From positions 4,942,763 through 5,006,762 of the forward strand of contig JAPTYO010000007.1 of NCBI GenBank assembly GCA_036873135.1: DNA of 64,000 bases. The letters run 5' to 3'. Shown piece after piece: positions 51,826 to 64,000 of this stretch (the stretch's first letter is position 1; every line of letters starts with the position of its first letter). The notes under the pieces are model-generated. The model was not told the DNA's origin. It did not search any database and worked only from the letters and a program-made list of their open reading frames with translations. Origin of the DNA: Clarkia xantiana subsp. parviflora (Eukaryota > Streptophyta > Magnoliopsida > Myrtales > Onagraceae). Made by a program: the position numbers and the translations under genes.

Positions 51826-54800
51826 TCAGTGGGAGCACGAACAACCGCGCTCGGAACTATCACCAGACGCCTTCTGATAACTTTGTTCCCATGTATCTAT
51901 AGGGACTGCTTGAGCATGAGGAACATGGTTTGGGTGCTTCTCTCTCTTGTCTCCCTTGATCTGCTTTAGGGCATGCTTCAGGGCAGGCAACAGAGCTTCC
52001 ATGCATTCACCAACAGCATTTGGGTTCCCGGGCATGTTAATGATCTGCAGGTAACAAGTATATATATAACCACAAATATCGAGGCTGCTACAATCAGGGG
52101 AATAAGTAAAACCATATGCTGCTGCAAGACTACCTAAAACCTTGATAAAATAAGGGTTAAGAACCGAAAAACAGTCCCAACCATTGGCTATGTTACTAAT
52201 CGCAGTCCCAGATTTAAAATGTTGATATTCAGTGTCCCAACTATCAAATTGATTGATTTCCACTTTTTTCTCTTAATATTGACGGAACAAAACCATATTT
52301 TTTAAGTATCAAATAAGTCTATACCATGAGCAACAAATCTGATACTTCAGAAAAGTAAAAATATGTTTTTGTTGCTTAAATCGTCAATTTTAACGTCAAA
52401 ATTAGTCGAAAAAAGTGGAAAGCAACAAATCTGATTGTTGGGAAATCAAATATAAACATTTTAAATTTAGGACATCGATTAGCTACATGATCTATAGTTG
52501 AGACTGTTTTTAGATTCTTAACCCTATTTTAAGCAACAACTAGCATGTATGGAAAATGTAGTATGGAAGATTTAGCTTTGCATTACCAGCGTTGACCCTC
52601 TTATTCCAGCTGCTGCACGAGATAGCATCGCAAAGGGTGTCACCTATAAAGACGGAACAGAAGCAAATGAGCAAGACTTGGCAAGTAAAAACGAAAGATG
52701 TTTCCGAAAAACATCCGTAGGATATAATGACACCTCTGTTTTTTGGTCCATGTGTATTGCCGCTTATATATATTTTGAATGTGTTTCAATATTATGAGAA
52801 GATATGCAACCTACTTTCAATATCAATACAGGACATGTAGCAACATCAAGCTCATCTACTCATGTGTATGTAGTGTTGGGGGAGGAGAAATCCACTCAGC
52901 AGACAGAAATTAGTTTATCCTTTTTTAAAAATTTATTTATGTAGATGGACATGCATAGCGACCCTCTAGAGTAGGTACCTTCAAGCTTTCTTGCATCATG
53001 ACATAAAGTAAACCAGGAGTTTCTTTCTCAATCAACTCTTTTGTAGCCTCAGGAGTTATATCCCTTGGGGTGCAACCAGTGCCACCTGAGGACCACCAAA
53101 TCAAGGAAGCTGAAGGTGAAGAATAACTGCAGGAAGGAAATAAAGCCTAAAGACCCAACAGATCGAGTAACTTACCAAGTGTGAGGATAAGATCTACTTT
53201 GTCCAAGTCACACCATTTTTTGAGTATATCCTGGATTTTGGATACTTCATCAGGGACCACAGCACTTGCAACAACTTTGGCTCCACCCAACTTTTCTGAT
53301 GAAGAATTGATAACTGTCACCGCCCTCGGACCACTGCAAATGCACAACTTATACACTTCAGAGGATTCATGGAAGTCAACAGTTTAGATCAAAATTGAAA
53401 GTTAATGCGTCATGCCAAAACTGTTCGGGTGATATTGCAGAATAAGTAATACTTCAACATGTCCAACTCAGACAGGAAGAAATATCAGCTCTGCTTTTGA
53501 TTTTGCATCATCTAAGTGACCCCCTTAAAACAACGATCTAAGGAGATGTATCAAGATGCCATGCTTGCGGTGATCCATATTCACATACAACATTTGGCAA
53601 GAGAGTAATCTGTGACTAGTTCAAATGGTAGCTAGATGCATTGGATCTCTTTGTTGTACTTAATATTTGCTTTTCAGTCATAGGAGGCTCTTGGGTTTTG
53701 AAAAAGAGAGAAATTGTGTTACCTTCTATCAGGCCCCGCTCCTGATGCAACAGTGTCACTCACAGTGAGAACTGCTACTTTGACCTCAATATCTTTATGT
53801 TTATCACCAGATGAATCTTGTGCAGTAGTCAACTTTGGAGTAGTAACTGGCTTTGAGGAGGTATTGTTGGATGCAGCTCCAATTAGATCCGAAATTAGAA
53901 TAGCTGGAACAGAGGTTCCTGCAGGTAGGACAGTTCCGTTTGCCGGTAACTCCAACAATGCATTAGCCAACTTCATGCTCAGAAGCCTGCTGCTAACCTG
54001 TTGACCAGTGCTCTCGGCAACAAAACTGAAACAACGAGAAAAAAAGATTCTATTTATTACACGAAATCCATTTATCTCACCACTTCATGATATAAACAAT
54101 TTTAAAAAGTCATCTGATGATTCTGATCCCTACCCAGGCCGACCAGATCCATCATCGAGAGACCATCTAATGGTGGCACGGTGATATTCTGTCCGGAATG
54201 AATCTGTCTTGATGGACTGCTGAAAACGAGCTTGCACTCTACCAGAGAAAGAGATGACAACTATTCAGCCAAATAGGAAGGAAAAAGTTGAAGAAAAACA
54301 TTTGGAAGATTCAGAAACCTCGAGAGCTGTGGATTAGCCCATCCAGAAAGATGGCGTATTGCTGGAGTTACGAAGAGATGGAAACAGACCATACTGCTAA
54401 CTGGATTCCCAGGTAATCCAAATGCCAATATCTTCTTTCCTGTAGTATGTCCTACTGGTTGAAGACCTATCTCTGCAAATGTCAGTGGCTTTCCTGGTTT
54501 CATGCATACCTGATAATTGAATTCTTGTCAATCCTCCTTTTCCTTACCCCAAAGATACCAAGGGCAGATACAAACTATACCTTACTGAAGTGTACCCTGC
54601 CCTGTTTCTCAAGCAGAGGCTTGATGAAGTCCTTGTCTCCCATGGAAACACCTCCGGAGGTCAGCAAAATGTGAGCTCCAGAACGAGAAGCTCTTTGAAG
54701 GATCTTTTCAATTTCTTCTTCATCATCTGGGGCAATGCCAAGATCTAGAACCTGGCAGTGTTGCTCTACAGCAGCAGCAAGTATCATGGCACGGTTCGAA

Positions 54801-57502
54801 TCTCGAATCTGCTCAGTAGGTAAGCAGGTGGATTATGAAATTCACACTGCATGAAGACAATAGTAAACAAAACTGAACATATGATATCTCGATTCCAAGA
54901 GATATCAGAAATGGGCAGTATTATGTAGCTCCCTTTCCTGCTTAATGTTGCAGCAACATGTTGCTGTTGCTAAAAGTAATTACTGTGGCATGTATTCTAC
55001 AGCCAGGTCCATGGCGATTAAGGTTAATACAGTAAATATGGCTTCCAAAAATTTTGGAAGGTAGAGAACTCAACCAGACATGGAAGAGAATACAAATCTT
55101 CAGTTAAATTCATGGAAATATGAGATTGTGCAGGAAGTTGAAATTAATACTTGGCGTCATCAGCTGACCATCACTAGAGAGACAAAGGAAAAGAAATTAA
55201 TCCTTTCACATCTTCACATAAGGTTTAGTCAAATCTAAAGCAATGTCATCATCCAATTCTTTCAACAACAGTTGGAGATAAGGAAACAGAAATATTTTAT
55301 GGCAAATTCATAGACAATAACGAATACAAAGAAGCACAAATAAAAGTTAGAGCCTTGTTTGGTAATATGAGGAGCAAAAATGTAAACAGTACACTACCTG
55401 TCCACGACTTAGGAATTGGGTTACTGGCTCCACAAGTTCATCCCCAGTAGAAAGCACAGCAATTGTTGGGGTAGGATAAACCTACACACAAGCAAAACCC
55501 ATCAAACATGCATCAAGAATGAGTCAGTTCCATAAATTATTTTCAATACTTCATTAATCTTCTACAGTTCTACTTTATTCATCCTACATACTAAGTTATT
55601 GACCCTTTCACCATTTCACGTATTCATTTTAATGAACTAACCAAAACATGTACTCATCTATGGGCATGATCAGAGTTAATCATACCTTGACAACTGTAAC
55701 ACCCACAGTGGCGAGTAGCCCAATTTCTGAAGCACCTACTCTTTCTCCGGAGCTTAGTACTATCGCATCTTTCTTGATATCAAAACCCTAACAAACAGCA
55801 TAAACAGAGCCAAAGGGTTAGATCATACATTTACCTCGGTTTAACATGATTAACCATGCCTTTCTTATTTCAGCAATTATATGATACTCACGTTAGAAAT
55901 ACAGACACTATTAACACCAATTTCCAAATGAATCTATATTGAAGCAATTCACATTATTTATCATTTGAAGACTGAAACAATAAAATGTATGGAAAATGTA
56001 GGTTGAAACTCTTCAGTTCTTATTATCCCATAGGAATAGATATTTATACAAGTTGAGTTCACAAAGACATTTTAAAAAAAAATTCACCTTTCCTATATGT
56101 GTGCAAGTGAACTCTATCTCAGTTCAGCACAACTGAAGTAGGTAAAACTTAAATCGCAAAGACTCTACTGGGATCGAAATTACAGCAAGTCATACCACTG
56201 GGCGAATATCAGCACCTTTCCTCGTTTCAACCAATATCCTTACTCGCTTCTGTCCAGCTGAAGCATCTTTCACCAATTCAGTATCCTCAACTTGTACAAC
56301 TGCATCTGCACCATCTGGTATGGGTCCTGGAGATGATTATTCCAGAGTTAGAACAAATTATGGAAATATATTTAAAATTTGTAATATCACTATATCAAAA
56401 CCCAGTAAACTTAAAAAAAGAGAGAATGGAAATATACAATGGTTGACTGAAGTAAGTTTACTGGACACATAAGTATTGTCTGTCAATGAACTTATCCAAT
56501 ACTAAATGACTTCAAATTTATTACCACCTCACCTCCAGTAGTTACATATGCAACAGTTCCTGGTGCCACAGTCACTCCTAGTCCATCATTTCCAGCTCTT
56601 GATTCAGTTATTATTGGATATTCACCAGGTCCGTCTGAAGCAACTACAGCATAACCATCCTGCAAAATACCATTTCCATGAACCAATAGCTATAACAAAA
56701 ATAATGTGAGTTGTACTTAGTGATCGTTGTATCAGAAAGACAGTAAAAACGTTAGATACCAGATCTAATCATGCATGCACAGTCAGTGAAGGATTACTGA
56801 CTCACAACATTGTAAGATTCAGTACCAACACAATCAGAACAAGTTGAAAACCTTTTTTTTTTTAATGTTTAAAGTCTGTTTTCATGAGCTGGAAGTATGG
56901 AAGCTGGAAAATTATGTGGTTTTTAGTATTTACACTGCTAAAAATGCTCTCTTGTGAAACAAAATGGACTGAACCAAGATATATAAATCTCAAAGGCCAG
57001 TAATTTTCTTTATATGCAACTAAATTAACTGGCACAAGTGAAACATAATAGATGAATGGTGCAATAACTGAGCTTGTAGCAATGAAACTGTATTCATATA
57101 TCTAAAGTACACCACAGATTGGTCTACAGAATCGTATGAAAGGAATGACTATCAATTGACAACAACACTGAAATGACTTTACAACCAGAACTCAGTGGCA
57201 CCAATGGCATCCAGCACGAAGCAAGCTCCGGCAGCAAGTGCCGAGCCACCACACCATGAAGCTCACGATTGAGACATAACAAGATATGGTGAAGTAATCT
57301 CAATCCTTACCTTGACGGAAGCAGGATAAGGAGGCAGAGGGTCAGGCGCTCGAATGTCCTCCGCCAACACCTTCCCCAGAGCTTCATGGATCGGGACGGT
57401 GATAGGTGGCAGCCGTTGAGCAACGGTCAGTACTATCTGAAGAGCTTCCTCCGGTGAAACCATCGCGGCACTGTCGCTGCCGCAGCCTCCATTTCCACCC
57501 AT
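51826..57502 (-). CDS. CNX1: Molybdopterin molybdenumtransferase CNX1 (MoeA-MogA fusion)
   Basis: Last steps of molybdenum-cofactor synthesis: the G domain adenylates molybdopterin and the E domain inserts molybdate. Thirteen minus-strand exons: 57311-57502, 56533-56659, 56196-56326, 55686-55787, 55398-55481, 54581-54808, 54319-54509, 54134-54238, 53723-54025, 53176-53333, 52979-53085, 52587-52643, 51826-52044, giving 667 aa (Arabidopsis 670). The N-terminal MoeA-like E domain shows [47 protein letters not shown] and [13 protein letters not shown]. The MogA-like G domain from about residue 467 shows [16 protein letters not shown] and the MPGNPNAV loop. This E-then-G order is the plant arrangement. 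It ends in a Cys-rich CSCSH. Intron 12 contains a MITE (52152-52515). Head-to-head with BPM, 1.1 kb apart. Confidence 0.97.
52152..52515. mobile_element. Long-TIR MITE, copy 2 (family A), in CNX1 intron 12
   Basis: The left end agggttaagaaccgaaaaac mirrors the right end (reverse complement agggttaagaatctaaaaac). Inverted similarity runs through the tttaaaatgttgatattc words for well over 60 bp per side. The internal words gcaacaaatctgat occur in both halves. It is the best preserved of the three copies. Confidence 0.85.
54809..55397. other. CNX1 intron 5
   Basis: 589-bp intron, AT-rich, nothing notable. Confidence 0.8.
56660..57310. other. CNX1 intron 1
   Basis: 651-bp intron, AT-rich, nothing notable. 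Confidence 0.8.
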
Positions 57503-58635
57503 TTTGCAGAGAGGCGCTCAATCTGAAAAGCCTAAGAAGAGCAGAACTCAGATGAGCCGTCGAATCATCGCGAAGACGTTAGTGCTCGGGTTGACTGTTT
57601 GAAGTGAGAACGGAGCCTTTTTCCTTGTTGTTCCAATTGTACCCTTAATGACGATACCCGGTTTAGCTCGATCCTATTTTCTCCGACTTAACCCGAAGGG
57701 GTTTTCTTTTTTGGCCAGCTCTTCTGGAGGGTTTTAACTTTTTATATACAAAATGACTATTTTTTCTCCCACAATAATAACCATTTAAAAAATTAAACTA
57801 TTTATAAATAAAATAATAATAAATTCTATTTGATTAAATTAAAAAATTATACGTGACGAAATCTGCTATTAAAATGTTTAAAATAAATTTGCAAAAAAAA
57901 TATTTAAAATTAATTTTAGAATTTAACTTCAAATGCGTATTGGTATTATACTATGACACGTGACTCAATTGAAGATTCTAAATTTTAAATTACAAAAATT
58001 TATATCATTAAATAATATTTTAAAATTCAAATATCTATAAATATATTTTTTTGATTTAATTTATTATAATATTATTTACTTTTAAATATTATAATTAAAA
58101 TAATAATAATTATTGTACTATATCTTGATTTATGAATGGTTTTTAAAGTGAAATAAAAGATAAATACCTTTCTGATAATTTTAATTTACATATATACTAT
58201 AGTAATTAATTATTTTATTTTTTAATAATGTGATAAGTTAATCATGCTGCTGGTGCTGCAGCTGAGCTGCTGAAGTCATACCGACCGGGGGACAGCTAAT
58301 AACTTAATCACAATAACAATAAGCCAATAACCGTAAAGGGTAAAATTGTCACCCATCGAGTATATAGGCGTCCAGATTGACGAAAACAAATTCCTTCAGA
58401 ACTCTCTGGACGTCACCGTTACTGTTCTGTGAATCCCAATTTACTCACTCGTCTTCTTCTCTCTTTACCAAATCAATCTTCTCTCTCATCATTATCGTTG
58501 CAGCGGAAGGAGAAGAAGAATCAGTCGACAAACCCTACCCGTTTGCAGTCGAATTCAACCTAACACTGCCAGAATCAACGCTTTCAATCCGTTCTGCGCT
58601 TGTAATTTCATGTTCTTCTGGTCCTGTTAGTAGCA
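57503..58635. promoter_or_regulatory. Divergent promoter region between CNX1 and BPM
   Basis: 1.1-kb head-to-head spacer. Both ends are GC-richer (leaders) and the middle (57740-58230) is very AT-rich. A tatata box-like word near 58362 (gtatataggcg), about 275 bp before the BPM ATG, is a plausible TATA box. The 135-codon ORF at 58377-58784 overlaps the BPM start in another frame and is probably leader sequence. Confidence 0.5.
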
Positions 58636-61611
58636 ATGGTGGAGCAATCAGACGAGAACGGTCTGCACGCGCCGTCAACATCGAGGTCGGTGACCGAGAC
58701 CGTGAATGGATCGCACAAGTTCGTCATTCAAGGTTACTCGCTCGCCAAGGGAATGGGGATAGGGAAGCACATCGCGAGCGATAACTTTACCGTGGGTGGG
58801 TACCAGTGGGCGATCTATTTCTACCCCGACGGGAAGAATCCGGAGGATAATTCAACTTATGTATCGGTCTTTATCGCGTTAGCTAGTGAAGGAACGGATG
58901 TTAGGGCTCTTTTTGAGCTAACGCTTGTGGATCAGAGCGGTAAAGGCAAGCATAAGGTGCACAGCCATTTCGATCGGTCGCTGGAGAGTGGTCCATACAC
59001 TCTCAAATACAGAGGGAGTATGTGGTAAGCCTTGTCGAGCTGCTGCTCTTTGTTAATAGCGTAGTTCTTCATTGAGTAGATCATGAATTAGATTACTGAA
59101 ATACAATCATCATGAAGCCGATGTCAATCAATTTGAGATAATGAAGGAAATGAGGTCACTTGGTTACATTTCATCTCTGAAAATCACCATATGTGCTCTC
59201 GTCTCTTGCATATATGTCTCGCAGTTGCCACACTCCAGATTTTTTTTTGGTGGTACATACCACACCTCTTTCTTTCTCTCTTTCCTTGTTTGTTTGTTTC
59301 TTTCAAATACTAGTTTCATTGTTACTGCGGTCAAGATCGACATTCTTGATGCTGCAATGAGCTTTGAAATGTTCAAGATGAATGAGCACACTTATAAATG
59401 CTATATTTGAGTTCATCTTGTTGTATCGAAGATTTCCTACTGCAACAATTGATTCAATTTATGCATGGCGTTTTTTGTAAAGGTTAATGCTGGCTGAAAT
59501 TTGCCTTGAGTTTGAAAGGTGTTTTACAATTACGTTGTTTGCTTTGAATTGGTTCCTGATAGCTTAATTCGATACTCTTTCCACGTGATTTCACTTAGGG
59601 GATACAAGCGGTTTTTCAGAAGAACCACTCTTGAAACATCGGATTATCTCAAGGATGACTGTTTGAAAATTAACTGCACCGTTGGAGTTGTGGTTTCTTC
59701 AATAGATTGCCCTCGATTACACTCTATCCATGTTCCAGGGCCTGACATTGGATCTCATTTTGGCATGCTACTGGACAACCTGGATGGTGCAGACATCTCT
59801 TTTGACGTTGCAGGAGAAAGATTTCGTGCTCACAAGTTGGTATTGGCCACCCGATCTCCGGTATTCCGATCTCTGTTCTTTGAGAGTACAGGAGAAGATA
59901 AGCAAGAGATAGTTGTATCTGATTTAGAGCCTAAAGTTTTTAAGGTAAGAAACTTTTTTATACCACGGGGTTAAATGTGGAAGACCAATTTCATAGGTTA
60001 CTGAACATTCTACCAGACAGACTGACTTATAATGAAGTTTCTTGACAGGCGATGCTGCACTTCATATATAGGGATACTCTTCCAGATGAGGTTGTGTCCA
60101 TGCCTTCTAGCCCATCTTGTGTTTCTTCTATATCTGAAACACTGGTGACGAAGCTCCTAGCAGCAGCAGACAGGTACGGGCTGGATAGGTTGAAGCTAAT
60201 GAGCGAGTCTCATTTGTGCAAGGGTATATCAGTGAGCTCTGTCTGCAGACTCTTAGCCTTGGCTGACAGCTATCACGCTAAAGAATTGAAAGCTGTTTGC
60301 CTAAAGTTTGCTGCTGAGAACCTTGCAGGTACAATTTTGCTGATTTCAAACATTTAATTTGAAAATTGAAAATGTTATCGATATGGAACCTGGATGGTGC
60401 CAAAACCCTAGGTCCATGTATTCCCCGCTGTGGAAAATGTAAGCTAACCCACTATGTAGAAAATGACTGTCTGTTGCTTGAAAGTTGAAACCATGGCAAT
60501 TAGAAAAGCTTGTTAAATGGCTAAGGATGGTGGGTGATTGAATGTTACTATCGGATCAGACTCAAAGGAAGCTGTTCGATAGATGATGTTGCTTGAGGAG
60601 CATAGAAACTGGATTCTTGACCAGTCATCGATGATGGTTGGCAGTCTGGACAGAATCTGCAGAACTGGAGCTTTAATTTTGTGGGAAGGCAAGGGAATAT
60701 GTGTGCACATTGGGTTGCAGTAGCTATTTGAAGGGGGTGTGTCCTTCTGATTGGGCTCCTGTATGCTACTGTTCTGATTTTGATGAATATATTAGTATGT
60801 TTTTGAGTGGCCAAAAAAAACTTGCAATACCCTCAAAGTCCTTTCGTTCTGCTGTTTAGAAATTCCAAGAGTTAGAAAGGTGATTGGATAATCATAGTAT
60901 GCCACGGGTTCTGCTTACCTGAGAATCTGAGATTGTGTTTCAAAGACTCTTGACACCCAGCTAGTCAAGTATGGGAAAATACCTGTTTTATGCAAGTCAT
61001 GGGCAATTGGTCTATAATCGCGATTAGCTATACCTGTGTTTTGCCTGATATTTGTACAATAAATTTCATTCTGAATCACTCATCTATGGTCATGTCTAAA
61101 GTCTGCTAGATGGACATTTAATGGAACTTTTGATAAATTAACAATTCTTGAGTGGGCTAGAGTGATATCATCCCTGAATAAAGGCAAGGTCCCTGGCACT
61201 TGCCTCTTGTGGGGATCCAGTTAAAAAAGGAGATTAACATTAGAGATCTCCTGAATCTAACATGTTAGGAGAATGTTAGACGAGATACTACGGTCAATGG
61301 CAAAGTATCATTTATTTGATTTTGTGATGAAATTTATTGGTAGAAATTAGGAGATTGATTCTACTAAGATGCAGTTGTGCATTGAACTTGGTTGCTGATG
61401 TTATCATGTTGGTTCAGGTGTAATGAGATCAGACGGGTTCGAGTACTTCAAAGAGAACTGTGTGGCTCTCCAGTCAGAACTTCTGAAAACAGTGGCCGGT
61501 TGTGACGAAGACAGCAGCAGTGGCGGAGGTGGGAAGACCCAGAGCGTGTGGGCCCAACTCTCCGATGGTGGTGACAGCAGTGGGCGCAGGGTGAGGCAGC
61601 GGACTGGATAA
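58636..61611 (+). CDS. BPM3: BTB/POZ-MATH substrate adaptor (BPM3-like)
   Basis: Adaptor of CUL3 ubiquitin ligases: the MATH domain binds targets (for example HD-ZIP and ERF transcription factors in Arabidopsis) and the BTB domain binds CUL3. Four exons: 58636-59024, 59599-59944, 60049-60328, 61418-61611, giving 402 aa. The start is the ATG opening [13 protein letters not shown] spans about 20-150 ([20 protein letters not shown], then [19 protein letters not shown]). BTB spans about 190-310 ([30 protein letters not shown]). A BACK-like helix bundle follows ([20 protein letters not shown]), and the Gly/Ser-rich tail contains [16 protein letters not shown]3 is the best match I remember among the BPM paralogues, but it is not certain. 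Confidence 0.93.
60329..61417. other. Long BPM intron 3
   Basis: 1,089-bp intron with no supported gene inside. Confidence 0.75.
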
Positions 61612-62615
61612 GTTGTTGTGCTGCTGCTGCTATGTTGTGACATAACTGCAACATGTATAGACAGAAAAGAACAATGTTTCTGGTTATGATCTTCCTCTGT
61701 CTTGTATTGTTGTTGTAGATTGTACCCGAACATGTTAATGGATAGTTGCAGATTTCACTTTACTTAGCTTTCTCTTGCTGTGCAAACAAGCTTTCTTTAA
61801 CGGATGGAGCCTCGGAATTGGTGGCCACGAAGGCATTGTATGGAGAAGTTGAGATCTAGCTTTGTCTTCCCTTCAGTTCGGAGGGGATCATGGTTATATA
61901 CCATTACCCTATTCCTCCTATTTTTCGGTCAGGAAATTCCAAAGTAATTACAGGTTATGTTTCTAATTGATGTTCAAAATTTAAAAAATAGATATTAAGT
62001 GCGACAATTATCAGATTTGTTGATCAGTTTAAGCTTTTTTATGCTTAGAAAATATTTTTATTTTGTCAATTTTTTTTTTTTAAAAAAATGAAAATCAACT
62101 AATCTAATAATTAAACATCAAATATTAACATTTTAATTTTGCTAAAACGATTACCAACATAGCACATATAGTTTACATAATCTTTAACCCTAAAAGTAAT
62201 GTTTGTCCCTTTTTTAATAAGCCTTAATAATTCGGCAGATTTATAATTCCAACAGTCCGAATGTGTAGCGATATCAAAATGCATAAAGGTTTACATAAAT
62301 TACACTTCATGACACTTTACAAATCGGAATGTCTTACTTACCGCCTGGTTTAAGAAAATTCAGTCTCACAAAATCTAATTACGAAGGACTTTGTATGTAC
62401 TGTACTGTACTGTACATATATGTTATCCATAACTGATAACTCGTTAGAAGCATTAAATTGCCGCCACATATATATATTCCAAACTGTCCAAAACCATCAT
62501 GGAAAAGCGGCCCCGCCATTAAGAAAGAGATCGCCTCCTTCCATTCCGATTCTCCTTGATGAACTGAAACCATAGCTTCAAGTCGGAGTAGATAGGTTTT
62601 CTTAAATTCGAATCT
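61612..62615. other. BPM 3' region, MITE fragment and FHA promoter
   Basis: BPM 3' UTR to about 61750-61900, then a degenerate copy of MITE family A, then the leader and promoter of the FHA gene. Confidence 0.55.
61955..62195. mobile_element. Degenerate MITE, copy 3 (family A)
   Basis: Shares internal words (cagatttgttga, tcaatattaacattttaatt type) and the right end ctttaaccctaaaag with the copies at 22380 and 52152. The left end is lost. Confidence 0.5.
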
Positions 62616-63527
62616 ATGGAAGTTGCAGCAGCAGCTCGGTGGACACTCTCCTCCTCCAATGGAAGAAAATTCATCTGCTCTTCGCCGCCCCTCTTCCAAT
62701 TCAAGCCATTTTCCACCAGTTCTCGATACTTGCCGTTCTCCACCTCGAAGAGCTTCTACGGGCAGATCCAGAGCGTCAATTGTCGAAGGAGAGTTCTAGA
62801 GCCAGTACGCGCTTCTGTTGGAGCAACCACACAAGTTGTAGAGCGATGGATTCTCGAACCAGTTGGTAATTGACGATCTCGACTTTTCTTTAGTCTTGAT
62901 CATGTAGTGGCAATTGAATATGATAGAGAATGCTTCAATCGGTGTATTGTTGCAGGAGATGGAGATTCGAGGCACATCGGGTACAAGGTCGAAAGGCCAG
63001 GCGCTCTCGAGATTGCTTCGGTGAGTACTGTACATCGAAACATCTTCCTCGTGATTCTAATTTTTGTTCTAAGTAAAAACGAATGAATTCGAGTTTTGAT
63101 TACTCAGGATGAAGTTATTGTCGGCCGTGTTGCTGAGAAAGCGGACTTGGTGATCGCAGTCGCTACAGTGTCAGGAATCCATGCGCGGATCCAGAAGAAT
63201 GGAGGCAAGCTTCTGATAACAGATCTAGACAGTACTAATGGGACTTTCATTGGTGAGAAGAGACTGACACCTGGAGTACCTGCTCCTGCATTGCCTGGAG
63301 ATCGCATTACCTTCGGTTCGATTTCTCAGTATTTTATTCTATTTGAGGATGATGAATCTTATATGAACTATCAATTGATTTTGATTCAACTTGGAACAGG
63401 GGATACAAACTTAGCAATTTTCATGCTGTCCAAGTTAGAATATGTAGAGGAGGCTGCCACTACAAAATCTGAAGAGAAGGAAGAGAGCCCAGTTGAAAGC
63501 ATCGAATCGGCTGCAAGTTCGAGCTAA
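62616..63527 (+). CDS. FHA-domain protein with plastid-type N-terminus
   Basis: Phospho-threonine-binding FHA protein similar to Arabidopsis At2g21530. Exons 62616-62865, 62956-63020, 63108-63315 and 63400-63527 give 216 aa. The N-terminus is Ser/Arg-rich without acidic residues early on (MEVAAAARWTLSSSNGRKF), typical of a chloroplast transit peptide. FHA signature: DEVIVGRVAEKADLVIAV, then SGIHARI and LDSTNGTFIGEKRL. The last intron (63316-63399) is 84 nt with no stop codon, so its retention would yield 244 aa with a 28-residue insert. I prefer the spliced form because it joins ITFG to DTNLAIF as in homologues. The acidic tail ends in SAASSS. The ligand is unknown. Confidence 0.9.
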
Positions 63528-64000
63528 CTTCAGATCGGATCATAAATTTCGCAATACCTTCATCATGTGTCTCTTTAGCAATGATCAGATTTTGTATACT
63601 ATTTTTTCCGTTGAGACAATCTGAATTTTCAACAAAATAAGGATCTGAAATTGTTTTCGATCTATAGAATTTACAAGGGTTGAATCAGTAGATGATGAAG
63701 AACTATAAACCAAAAGTTTCAACTTCAATGGAAGCCAACTTACAAACCACAAATAAGCAACAGACGGTCGGGCATCGAGCACCATGGGAAGACTAAAATC
63801 ATACGTAATCACGAAAACATTAACCTCTATCAAATAATCGTTGCTTTAATAGAACATCAACTCGAGCATATACTATTTTTTAAGGTAGCATACCTAAAAC
63901 CCAGAACGGCCATGTAAATAGATTATCTACAAACAAATAAAATAAGCGAATTTACTTACTGCTACGCCTTCATCTTGCTGCTCATTCCTCTCTTACTGAA
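63528..64000. other. FHA 3' UTR and window edge
   Basis: Bases to about 63660 are probably the FHA 3' UTR. At the extreme end (63962-64000) a minus-strand text SKRGMSSKMKA plus stop could be the C-terminus of a neighbouring gene, but it is too short to support. Confidence 0.4.

Noticed and set aside
53714..54004. Plus-strand ORF over CNX1 exon 9
   Set aside because: Opposite-strand shadow. The CNX1 reading is continuous with flanking exons and matches the family.
58377..58784. 135-codon ORF upstream of and overlapping the BPM start
   Set aside because: It lies in a different frame from MATH-BTB and shows no domain. It is most likely the 5' UTR.
63962..64000. Possible C-terminus SKRGMSSKMKA on the minus strand at the window edge
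   Set aside because: Only about a dozen codons are visible, not enough to call a gene. The sequence beyond the window is needed.

Overview
This is a window of nuclear DNA from a flowering plant, by gene content a core eudicot. The evidence is dense GT-AG introns in almost every gene, AT-rich intergenic DNA full of short non-autonomous transposons, and plant-only families (YABBY, TOUSLED, CNX1 with a fused MoeA-MogA order, BPM MATH-BTB, RHF2A, OEP61). There are no operons or prokaryotic features. All exon-intron models were read by eye from reading frame, splice-site dinucleotides and remembered family sequence. In every complete model the exon lengths sum to a multiple of three, except the YABBY gene, where a 4-bp duplication breaks the frame.

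Layout. 1-1947 (+): 3' part of a farnesylated type-I DnaJ/HSP40 gene. 2840-3568 (+): secreted ML-domain lipid-binding protein. 3569-7731: transposon-rich spacer with hAT-like termini, a roughly 0.9-kb foldback and a MITE next to the following promoter. 7732-13588 (+): ubiquitin-specific protease UBP8. 13589-18175: AT-rich spacer with a short foldback and a Helitron-like 3' end. 18176-20851 (-): YABBY5-type transcription factor with a frameshift in its last exon. 22892-25613 (-): RING-H2 E3 ligase RHF2A. 29359-29769 (-): small Cys-rich plant protein of unknown function. 32562-35873 (-): TPR outer-membrane chaperone receptor OEP61/TPR7. 38522-42021 (+): zinc-knuckle protein with ten CCHC units. 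43799-49885 (+): TOUSLED kinase. 50645-51606: TIR element abutting a broken HSP20-like fragment. 51826-57502 (-): molybdenum-cofactor enzyme CNX1. 58636-61611 (+): BPM MATH-BTB adaptor. 62616-63527 (+): plastid-type FHA protein.

The genes are independent housekeeping and regulatory loci. Some share a theme: DnaJ and OEP61/TPR7 both serve Hsp70/Hsp90 chaperones, and UBP8, RHF2A and BPM all act in ubiquitin control. There is no sign of a biosynthetic cluster or a new multi-gene system.

The most interesting signals concern gene structure. They are a 93-bp tandem duplication that turned an intron acceptor into coding sequence and added a zinc knuckle (41231-41414), an intronic tandem duplication in the DnaJ gene that carries a decoy splice acceptor (1366-1633), a long foldback at 5160-6080, a 4-bp duplication that would remove the YABBY5 C-terminus, and an in-frame, stop-free 84-nt intron inside the FHA domain (exitron-like).
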